A stretch of 14,304 nt of DNA from Acidimicrobiia bacterium (lineage in GTDB: Bacteria > Actinomycetota > Acidimicrobiia > IMCC26256 > JAENVU01), in contig JAENVU010000398.1 of assembly GCA_016650415.1 (NCBI GenBank), positions 1 through 14,304 of the forward strand. Direction: 5' to 3'. Positions 1-6,559 of the stretch are shown here, one piece after another. The position numbers and the translations under genes are program-made. The notes under the pieces were generated by a model that did no database searches, was not told where the DNA came from, and saw nothing but the letters and a program-made list of their open reading frames with translations. Every line of letters begins with the position of its first letter. Position 1 is the stretch's first letter.

Positions 1-537
1 ATCCCGCGGCTTTGGTCGGAGGACACCGTCGATGTTGCCGGCGAGCATTTCCGGTTCGACGGCGCGTTCTGTGACCCCAAGCCCATTCGGAAACCGCGAC
101 CGCCGATCTGGGTCGGCGGCGGGGGAGAACGGGTCACCTTGGGTATTGCGGCGAAGCACGCCGACGCGACGAACTGGCAGGTCGGTCTGGATGCGTTCAT
201 CCACAAGTCGGAGGTGCTGGCCGGACACTGCGCGGAGCTCGGACGGGACTTCGACACGATCGTGCGCACGCACGGGCCCGATTGCCGGCTCTTCGAGACC
301 GAGGCCGACCTCGCCGCCTGGATGGACTCGCCCGAGGGTGGTTCGCTCTGGGGCCGGGGCGATCCCGACGAATATGTCCGCGACAACTTCGTCGGGACCG
401 CCGCCCAGGTCACCGAGAAGGTGCAGGGGTTCGTCGACGCGGGGTGCTCCGAGTTCGTGCTCTGGTTCCGGGACTACCCGAGCAGCGAGAGTCTCGAACG
501 GTTTGCCGCCGAGGTCGCTCCGAACGTCCACCCCTGA
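1..537 (+). CDS. LLM-class F420-dependent oxidoreductase, C-terminal part (5' truncated by window)
   Basis: Frame 1 is open from the first base to TGA at 535-537 and encodes the last 178 residues. The stretch RLWSEDTVDVAGEHFRFDGA followed by CDPKPIRKPRPPIWVGGGGE is typical of the luciferase-like monooxygenase (bacterial luciferase/F420) superfamily. The segment PPIWVGGGGER is the barrel strand and loop near the cofactor phosphate, and the KHADATNW segment follows it. It looks closest to the Rv1855c-type (TIGR03560) group, whose members are around 300 aa, so roughly 40% is missing upstream. Family members use reduced F420 or FMN in the cytosol, and the substrate is usually unknown. The C-terminal half (GTAAQVTEKVQGFVDAGCSE) is the usual final helix and strand of the barrel. 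It is separated from the next gene by 62 bp and shows no functional link to the glycan genes. Family call is confident; cofactor and substrate are inference. An ATG at 139 lies inside the conserved region and is not the start. Confidence 0.9.
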   Translation: MPRLWSEDTVDVAGEHFRFDGAFCDPKPIRKPRPPIWVGGGGERVTLGIAAKHADATNWQVGLDAFIHKSEVLAGHCAELGRDFDTIVRTHGPDCRLFETEADLAAWMDSPEGGSLWGRGDPDEYVRDNFVGTAAQVTEKVQGFVDAGCSEFVLWFRDYPSSESLERFAAEVAPNVHP

Positions 538-599
538 GCGGCCACGCGTCGCGTACGGCATCGGCGCCGGCAGACCGCCCGGTACGCTGCGGAACCCGC
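538..599. other. 62-bp intergenic gap between oxidoreductase and glycosyltransferase genes
   Basis: The gap is GC-rich and holds no ORF of its own. I see no convincing stem plus T-run, so no intrinsic terminator can be called. Only a weak 4-bp CCGC/GCGG pairing occurs around 575-592. A TACGCT hexamer at 583-588 is the only promoter-like element near the downstream ATG. Confidence 0.6.
583..588 (+). promoter_or_regulatory. Possible -10 element (TACGCT) for the gene starting at 600
   Basis: The hexamer sits in CCCGGTACGCTGCGG, 11 nt before the ATG at 600. If it is a -10 element, transcription would start about 4-5 nt before the ATG. This fits the absence of a Shine-Dalgarno sequence there. No recognisable -35 is present. 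The same CCCGGTAC context precedes the GTG at 10877. Weak evidence based on one hexamer. Confidence 0.25.
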
Positions 600-2165
600 A
601 TGAACGACCTTGACTCGGCACTCGCCGGCGCCCAACCCTCGAACCCGCCATCGGCCGAAGCCCCTCGGAGCCTTCGGCTGGTGTTCGGCGTGGTGGTCGT
701 CGTCGGTCTGGCCGCCGCGGCCGGTCTGCGGTTCGTCGCCCAACCCGATCTGTGGCTCGACGAAGCCCTCACGGTCAACATCGCCCAGCTGCCGCTGGAC
801 CAGCTCCGCGGCGCGCTCCTGCGTGACGGAGCGCCTCCGCTCTACTACGTGTTGCTGCACGGTTGGATCGGCGTCTTCGGCACGAGCTCGTTCGCCGTGC
901 GTTCGCTGTCGGGCGCCTTCGGCGTGATTGCGGTCGGCCTGGCCTTCATCGCCGGTACCCGGCTCGGCCGTGATCGCACCGAGCAACGCTGGATGGGATT
1001 CACCGCCATGATCGTGGTGGCGGTGTCCCCCTACGCGATTCATTACTCGACCGAAGCTCGGATGTACTCGCTCACCATGGTCCTGGTGCTCCTCGGGGTG
1101 ATCCTGGGGATCGACGCCTGGCGCAGGCCGACGCCCGTCCGGCTGGCGGGGATCGCGCTCGTCACCGGCGCGCTGCTCCTGACGCAGTACTGGTCGTTCT
1201 TCATGGTCGGGGTCGTGCTGGTGGGACTCGCCCTCGGCACGTGGCGGCACCTCCGTCCGGCGCGCCGACTGCTGGTCGCGGTGCTCGTCGGATGCGCCAT
1301 CTTCCTCCCCTGGCTGCCGACATTCCGTCGCCAACTGGCCCACACCGGAACCCCGTGGGATACGGCGACCTCGCCGGTCGCCGGGGCGGTGAAGGCGATG
1401 GTGGCCTTCGGTGGCGGGCGGAATCCGGAAGGGTGGCCGCAGATCGCCGCCCTGAGCGCATTGCTCGTACTCGTCATCGCGATGGTGGTCGTCGGTGCGA
1501 AGCGCTCGGAGTCGCCCACATCGGGAGCGGCCCTCACGGTGATCGTCGTCGGTCTGGGCACGTTCGCCGTCGGGATCGTCGGTTCCTGGCTTGCGGGCGT
1601 CGGCTTCCAGGATCGCTATGCCGCCGTGGTCTTTCCCTGCATCGCGTTGGCGGTCGCGGTGGGTGTTGCGACCATCGGCGACCTTCGCCTGCGCGTCGCC
1701 ATCCTGATCGCGCTGGCGGGACTCGGGCTCCTCGGCGGAATCCGAGCGGCGCGCCACGTCCGTACGCCCTCCGGCGCGGTCGCCTCGATGCTGCGGGCGG
1801 ACCTCCAGCCGACCGACGTGATCGCGTACTGCCCGGATCAGTTGGGGCCCAGCACCGCCCGGTTGTTGCCCGACACGACCCGTCAGTTCACCTTCCCGGA
1901 TCTGGCCTCGCCGCGCTTCGTCGACTGGACCGACTACGCCGAGCGGAACGACGCGGCAGTCCCGGGTCGGTTCGCGCGCCAGGTCGGGGACCGGGCCGGG
2001 ACCGGCCGAGTGTGGCTGGTGTGGTCCCCGGGCTACCGAACGTTCGGAACGAAGTGCGAGGCAGTGGTGAATGCCCTGGGCCGCACGCGCACCCCCTTTG
2101 ATGTGGTGCGATCGTTCGATGGTCCCGATGGCGACACGGTCGAGGTCCGGAGATTCGACCCGTGA
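600..2165 (+). CDS. GT39/ArnT-like polytopic membrane glycosyltransferase
   Basis: The product is 521 aa. A Pro/Ala-rich cytoplasmic N-terminus (1-27) is followed by a first membrane helix (about 28-46). The first extracytoplasmic loop carries D50-L-W-L-D54-E55, the acidic motif expected for catalysis in GT-C enzymes of the PMT/ArnT (GT39, PMT_2) type. Next come DGAPPLYYVLLHGW (77-90) and SPYAIHYSTEARMYSL (143-158), both hallmarks of bacterial GT39-like proteins. About ten hydrophobic segments run to about residue 385. A soluble region of about 135 residues (386-521) ends the protein. Family members move sugar from a polyprenyl-phosphate carrier onto lipid, protein or glycan on the outer membrane face; the substrate here is unknown. 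ATG 600 is chosen because it gives a positively charged segment before helix 1, and no in-frame start lies between it and the preceding gene. There is no clear ribosome binding site, which may mean leaderless translation. Its stop overlaps the next start (GTGA), so the two genes are probably co-translated. Confidence 0.85.
   Translation: MNDLDSALAGAQPSNPPSAEAPRSLRLVFGVVVVVGLAAAAGLRFVAQPDLWLDEALTVNIAQLPLDQLRGALLRDGAPPLYYVLLHGWIGVFGTSSFAVRSLSGAFGVIAVGLAFIAGTRLGRDRTEQRWMGFTAMIVVAVSPYAIHYSTEARMYSLTMVLVLLGVILGIDAWRRPTPVRLAGIALVTGALLLTQYWSFFMVGVVLVGLALGTWRHLRPARRLLVAVLVGCAIFLPWLPTFRRQLAHTGTPWDTATSPVAGAVKAMVAFGGGRNPEGWPQIAALSALLVLVIAMVVVGAKRSESPTSGAALTVIVVGLGTFAVGIVGSWLAGVGFQDRYAAVVFPCIALAVAVGVATIGDLRLRVAILIALAGLGLLGGIRAARHVRTPSGAVASMLRADLQPTDVIAYCPDQLGPSTARLLPDTTRQFTFPDLASPRFVDWTDYAERNDAAVPGRFARQVGDRAGTGRVWLVWSPGYRTFGTKCEAVVNALGRTRTPFDVVRSFDGPDGDTVEVRRFDP
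2149..2153 (+). promoter_or_regulatory. Ribosome binding site (GGAGA) for the first AftD-like gene
   Basis: GGAGA lies 8 nt before the GTG at 2162, inside the 3' end of the preceding gene. It supports GTG 2162 as the start in the 4-bp GTGA overlap, rather than a later codon. The next in-frame Met is at residue 63, beyond helix 1 and the catalytic Asp. Confidence 0.6.
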
Positions 2166-5100
2166 GCGGGTCGGACACCAGTCTGCGAATCCGACGCTCG
2201 TCGGAACGTGAACGGCGCATCGGGTACGCGCTCCTGGCAGCGCTGGCCTACATCCCGGTGCTGCTCGCACACACCGGGCGGGTCGTCGCCGATACCAAGC
2301 AGTACCTCTATCTCGATCCGGGTCGGGTGCTGAGCCGCGCGTGGGCGATGTGGGACGCCAACATCGGCATGGGCACCGTCACCCATCAGAACATCGGATA
2401 CCTGTTCCCGATGGGCCCGTACTACTGGGCGATGGAACATCTCGGGGTGCCGGATTGGGTCGCGCAACGGATCTGGCTCGGCTCGATCCTGTTCGCGGCC
2501 GGGCTCGGCATGCTCTACCTGTTCCGCACGCTCGATCTCCGGGGGGCCGGCGCACCGGTTGGTGCCCTGGTCTTCGTGTTGAGTCCGTACTGGCTCGAGT
2601 ACGCCGCGCGCTTGTCGGTGTTGTTGTTGCCCTGGGCGGGGTTGCCCTGGATGCTGGCCTTCCTGATTCGGGGCCTGCGTCGGGGTGGGTGGCGTCACGC
2701 CGCACTCTTCGCCCTCCTCATCCAGGTGATCGGCAGCGTGAACCTGACCGCGCTGGTCTTTGCCGGGCTGGCGCCCGTCCTGTGGATCCCGTACGCGCTG
2801 TTCGTCGATCGCGAGGTCGACTGGCGTCGGGTGCTGAGCATCGTCGGAAAGATCGGCGTCCTCACGCTGCTCGCATCGGCGTGGTGGATATCGGGACTGT
2901 GGGCCCAAGGTGCCTACGGGCTCAACATCCTCAAGTACACCGAGACGATGAGCGTGGTCTCGCGGACCACGCTGCCGAACGAAGTGCTGCGGGGCCTCGG
3001 GTACTGGTTCTTCTACGGCCGCGACCGGCTGGGCCCCTGGATCGAGGCCAGCACCGGGTACACGCAGCACCCGGCGTTGATCCTCGTGTCCTACGCGATT
3101 CCGACCCTCGCGTTCCTGTCTGCGGCGTTGGTGCGGTGGCGCCACCGCACCTATTTCATGCTCGTGATCGTGGTGGGTGCCGTGGTGGCCGTCGGTGCCC
3201 ACCCGTACGCATCCCCGACGCCGCTCGGTGGAGCGTTCAAGCGCCTCTCCCAGGAGTCGTCGATTGCGTTCGCGCTGCGTTCGACGGGACGCGCGGTTCC
3301 GTTGGTGGTGCTCGGACTCGCGGCGTTGATCGGCGCGGGGGTGACGGCGCTCGTCGCGCGCGCCGCCACGTGGTCTCGTCCGCGGGTCGCCGTCGCCATC
3401 CCACTCCTCGTCGGAGTCCTGTTGTTCCTCAACCTGCCCGCGCTCTGGACCGGTGGCTTCTACGGCGACAACCTCCAGCGGCCGGAGGAGATCCCGACGT
3501 ACTGGAAGCAGGCCGCGCAGTATCTCGACGGCGCCGGGCCCGACACCCGCGTGCTCGAAGTCCCGGGCTCGGACTTCGGGTCCTACCGGTGGGGACAGAC
3601 GGTCGATCCGATCACTCCGGGGATCATCGATCGGCCGTATGTGGCGCGCGAGGTCATCCCGTACGGGTCACCGGCATCGGCGAACCTGCTGAACGCGTTC
3701 GACCTGCGCCTCCAGGAACGCCAACTGACTCCGGACGCGATCGCGCCCCTGGCGCGGCTGATGGGGGTCGGGGCCATCACGCTGCGCAACGACATTCAGT
3801 TCGAGCGCTACCGGCTGCTCCGACCCCAGTTCACCTCGGTGCTGTTCACGCCGACGCCGACGGGTCTGCGCGATCCGGTGTCGTTCGGGAAGGCGACGTC
3901 CACGCAGAGCACGGAGTTCCCCTTCCTCGACGAGCAAGCGATCCTCGAACCGGGTGTCCTCGCGGTTCCACCACCCGTCTCGGTCTACGACGTCAAGCAA
4001 CCGACGCCCATCATGCGGACCGCGCCGGCCGCGCGGCCGGTGATCATGGCGGGCGACGGCGAGGGGGTCGTCGACGCCGCCGAGATCGGGCTGATCGATG
4101 CCGGTACTGCGTTGCTGTACTCGGGCTCGTACGGGAGCGACGCTCGGGGACTCCGACGCGAGATCGCCCGCGATGCGACCCTCGTCGTGACCGACAGCAA
4201 TCGTGATCGGGGCCGGAGATGGAGCAGCCTGACCGAGACGGCCGGGTTCACCGAAGGGCCCGGAAGTCATCCGCTGCGCCGGGACGAGTCGGATTCCCGG
4301 CTCGATCTCTTCCCCGACGCCGCGCCGGACGCGCAGACGATCACGCGTCTGGTCGGGGCGCGCAGTGTTCGCGCCGACAGCTACGGAAACGCGATCAGCT
4401 ACACGCCCGAGGATCGTCCGGCGCGAGCCTTCGACAGTGACCCGTTCACCTCGTGGCGCGTCGGCCAGTTCGACGAGGTGAAGGGCAAGCGGATCCGCAT
4501 CACGCTCGATCACCGCATCACGACCGATCACGTCAACCTGGTGCAGGTGCTGACCGCGCCGAACGACCGCTTCATCACCGACGCGACCCTCCGGTTCGAC
4601 GGTGGCCACGACACCCCGATCAGGCTCGGTCGGACGTCGCGCACCGAGGCCGGGGAGACGATTCGATTCCCGCGTCGTACCTTCTCGACCTTCGAGATCG
4701 AGGTGCGCGGGACCAACGTCGGCGAGCAGATCATCTTCGGCGGGCTGAGCCCGGTCGGGTTCGGCGAGATCCGCCTGACCGATGCGGCCGGCCAGCCGGT
4801 TCGGGTCCAGGAAGTCGTCGAGATGCCGAAGGACCTTCTGCGCATCGCGGGCGCCGCATCGGCGACCCGGCCCCTGGTGCTGTTGATGAACCGGGACCGG
4901 GTCACGCCGATTCCCGCCCGGGTGGATCCCGAGGGCGCGCTGGTCCGGGGGTTCACGGTCCCGACCGAGCGATCGTTCGCCGTCGCCGCCGATGTTCGCC
5001 TCGCCCGCGACCGCGACGACGCGGCCATCGACCGGACCCTCGGATACCGCGGACCGGTCGTGGCGACGTCCTCGGCTCGGTTGCTCGGTGCCCCGGCGGT

Positions 5101-6559
5101 CCGCGCATCGGCTGCGCTCGACCACGATCCGGCGACCGCCTGGACAACACCGTTCAAGACGGCGGTCGGGTCGTCGGTCCACCTCGACTTCGGTGCGGTG
5201 CGGACTCTCGACCATCTGGCGCTCGATCTCGTGGCCGACGGCCGCCACAGTGTTCCGACCGCGCTCGAGATCCGCACCGCTCGAGGTGAGCGCCGAGCGG
5301 TCACGCTCGACGTGCCGCCCGACCTCGCGACACCGAACGCGACGGTCCCCGTGACCGCCACGTTCCCTGCGGTGTCCGGTCGGGAACTCGACATTCGGAT
5401 CACCAAGGTCCGACCCGTGCTCACCCGGGAGTACGACTGCGGCTGTGATGTGCAGACCCCGGCCGCCATCGCGGAACTCCGCATCCCCGGATTGGCGGCG
5501 GTGAGGCCGCCGGCGGCGATGCCGGTGACATGCCGCGACGACCTCATCAGCGTGGACGGCCGACCCGTACCGGCGGCGATCGTCGGATCGACGGCCGACG
5601 CGGTGGCCTTGCGGCCACTGCACCTCGCCATCTGCACCGATCACGCGGCTCCGGTCGGGATCCAGCTGGCGGCCGGTGACCACCAGGTGATCGGGGCGAC
5701 GGGAGCGGCAACGGGCGTGGTCGTCGATCGGTTGGTGTGGTCCAGTAGTGCGAACGGCGCTGCGAGCGACGGGCTGGCCGTGGACGGGTCGGTGACTACC
5801 GATCCGGCTGTCGGTGCCCCGGCCGTCAAGGTCCTCCGATCGGGACGCGTCCGAACGACGGCCGAAGTCGCCGGCGCCACGACTCCCTTCTGGTTCGTGC
5901 TCGGCCAGAGTGACAACGCCGGCTGGCATGCCAGCGTGGACGGGAAGGATCTCGGACCGTCGACGCTGGTCGACGGCTACGCCAACGGCTGGTTGATCAC
6001 GCCCGACGCGCCGACGCTCTCGATCGACCTCGAATGGGTTCCCGAGCGCACGGTGCAGCGGTCGATCGCGCTGTCGGTGGTCGCAATCATGGTGTGCCTC
6101 GGCATCGTCGTGTTCTCCCACACCCGCTCGCGGCGGGTCGACCTCCGCGCGTTGATCCTGGAGGTCGGTGGCGCGCCGACGCTCGATCGCCCGGCGCCGT
6201 CGCGGCTTCCCGGCTGGGTCACCTCAGCGGTGACTGCGGCGATCATCGGCGGTGCGGGCGCCATCGTGGTCCGCCCCGTGATCGGCATCGTTCTGGGCGT
6301 GGTGGCCCTGGGCGCGATGCGAGACCGGCGCATTCGTCGCCTACTCGACCTCGTGCCCGCGCTGACCATTGCGGTGGCGGGTGGCTACATCGCGTTCCGG
6401 CAGGCGCGCCATCATCTGCCGCCGATCTTCGAGTGGCCGACGCTGTTCAGCCGGGCGCGCACGCTCGGCTGGATCGCAATCGTGGTGCTCGGCGCGAACG
6501 CCGTGATCGGCCTAGTGCTCGACCGGCGGGCCCGGAGTGTCCGCCCCGACCGGGGATGA
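2162..6559 (+). CDS. AftD-like alpha-(1->3)-arabinofuranosyltransferase family protein, paralogue 1 (GT-C plus carbohydrate-binding modules)
   Basis: The product is 1465 aa, the usual size of actinobacterial AftD (about 1400 aa). An Arg-rich N-terminus precedes helix 1 (about 21-37). The first outer loop has D44-T-K-Q-Y-L-Y-L-D-P-G-R, and D44 is the likely GT-C catalytic acid. Then come GYLFPMGP (79-86), WVAQR (99-103), RLSVLLLPWA (150-159) and WFFYG (282-286). About eleven helices run to residue 427. The extracytoplasmic region (430-1298) contains an unnamed alpha/beta-looking domain with DGEGVVD (632-638) and TDSNR (677-681). It also has two discoidin (F5/8 type C/CBM32-like) modules, about 733-875 and 968-1110. 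A final beta domain carries TPFWFVLGQSDNAGWHASVD (1241-1260), and about five helices (1299-1453) end the protein. Mycobacterial AftD adds arabinofuranose from decaprenyl-phospho-arabinose to arabinogalactan and lipoarabinomannan. The sugar used here is inferred, not shown. It shares a 4-bp overlap with the GT39-like gene, and its 3' end overlaps a paralogue on the other strand. Confidence 0.88.
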   Translation: MSGSDTSLRIRRSSERERRIGYALLAALAYIPVLLAHTGRVVADTKQYLYLDPGRVLSRAWAMWDANIGMGTVTHQNIGYLFPMGPYYWAMEHLGVPDWVAQRIWLGSILFAAGLGMLYLFRTLDLRGAGAPVGALVFVLSPYWLEYAARLSVLLLPWAGLPWMLAFLIRGLRRGGWRHAALFALLIQVIGSVNLTALVFAGLAPVLWIPYALFVDREVDWRRVLSIVGKIGVLTLLASAWWISGLWAQGAYGLNILKYTETMSVVSRTTLPNEVLRGLGYWFFYGRDRLGPWIEASTGYTQHPALILVSYAIPTLAFLSAALVRWRHRTYFMLVIVVGAVVAVGAHPYASPTPLGGAFKRLSQESSIAFALRSTGRAVPLVVLGLAALIGAGVTALVARAATWSRPRVAVAIPLLVGVLLFLNLPALWTGGFYGDNLQRPEEIPTYWKQAAQYLDGAGPDTRVLEVPGSDFGSYRWGQTVDPITPGIIDRPYVAREVIPYGSPASANLLNAFDLRLQERQLTPDAIAPLARLMGVGAITLRNDIQFERYRLLRPQFTSVLFTPTPTGLRDPVSFGKATSTQSTEFPFLDEQAILEPGVLAVPPPVSVYDVKQPTPIMRTAPAARPVIMAGDGEGVVDAAEIGLIDAGTALLYSGSYGSDARGLRREIARDATLVVTDSNRDRGRRWSSLTETAGFTEGPGSHPLRRDESDSRLDLFPDAAPDAQTITRLVGARSVRADSYGNAISYTPEDRPARAFDSDPFTSWRVGQFDEVKGKRIRITLDHRITTDHVNLVQVLTAPNDRFITDATLRFDGGHDTPIRLGRTSRTEAGETIRFPRRTFSTFEIEVRGTNVGEQIIFGGLSPVGFGEIRLTDAAGQPVRVQEVVEMPKDLLRIAGAASATRPLVLLMNRDRVTPIPARVDPEGALVRGFTVPTERSFAVAADVRLARDRDDAAIDRTLGYRGPVVATSSARLLGAPAVRASAALDHDPATAWTTPFKTAVGSSVHLDFGAVRTLDHLALDLVADGRHSVPTALEIRTARGERRAVTLDVPPDLATPNATVPVTATFPAVSGRELDIRITKVRPVLTREYDCGCDVQTPAAIAELRIPGLAAVRPPAAMPVTCRDDLISVDGRPVPAAIVGSTADAVALRPLHLAICTDHAAPVGIQLAAGDHQVIGATGAATGVVVDRLVWSSSANGAASDGLAVDGSVTTDPAVGAPAVKVLRSGRVRTTAEVAGATTPFWFVLGQSDNAGWHASVDGKDLGPSTLVDGYANGWLITPDAPTLSIDLEWVPERTVQRSIALSVVAIMVCLGIVVFSHTRSRRVDLRALILEVGGAPTLDRPAPSRLPGWVTSAVTAAIIGGAGAIVVRPVIGIVLGVVALGAMRDRRIRRLLDLVPALTIAVAGGYIAFRQARHHLPPIFEWPTLFSRARTLGWIAIVVLGANAVIGLVLDRRARSVRPDRG
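2391..2420 (+). repeat. Left arm of a 30-bp perfect inverted repeat shared by the two AftD-like genes
   Basis: Bases 2391-2420 are identical to the reverse complement of 10540-10569. In both genes the segment encodes I-G-Y-L-F-P-M-G-P in the same frame, with every codon identical. The match stops at one base on the left and one base on the right. It is a coding segment, not a mobile-element end. Confidence 0.9.
6512..6559. other. 48-bp convergent overlap of two coding sequences
   Basis: The plus-strand AftD-like gene ends with TGA at 6557-6559. The minus-strand paralogue ends with TAG, read from 6514 to 6512. Each therefore encodes its last 15 residues plus stop inside the other gene. There is no room for a terminator between them, and none is visible inside the overlap. 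The two transcripts must be complementary at their 3' ends. Confidence 0.85.

Noticed and set aside
538..599. Possible intrinsic terminator after the oxidoreductase gene
   Set aside because: Only a 4-bp stem with a 10-nt loop is found, and no T-run follows.
610..615. TTGACT resembling a -35 box
   Set aside because: It lies inside the coding sequence after ATG 600, with no matching -10 at proper distance and no later start that keeps the first helix and catalytic loop.
474..2270. 598-codon open frame on the minus strand, opposite the GT39-like gene
   Set aside because: Low-complexity Arg/Gly/Asp composition, and it spans two sense genes and their junction. It is a compositional shadow.
3668..6121. 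817-codon open frame on the minus strand, opposite the first AftD-like gene
   Set aside because: Its translation is Arg/Asp/His-rich with no recognisable domain or membrane segment. The sense frame encodes a clear conserved protein. Long antisense frames are expected in high-GC genes with GC-rich third positions.
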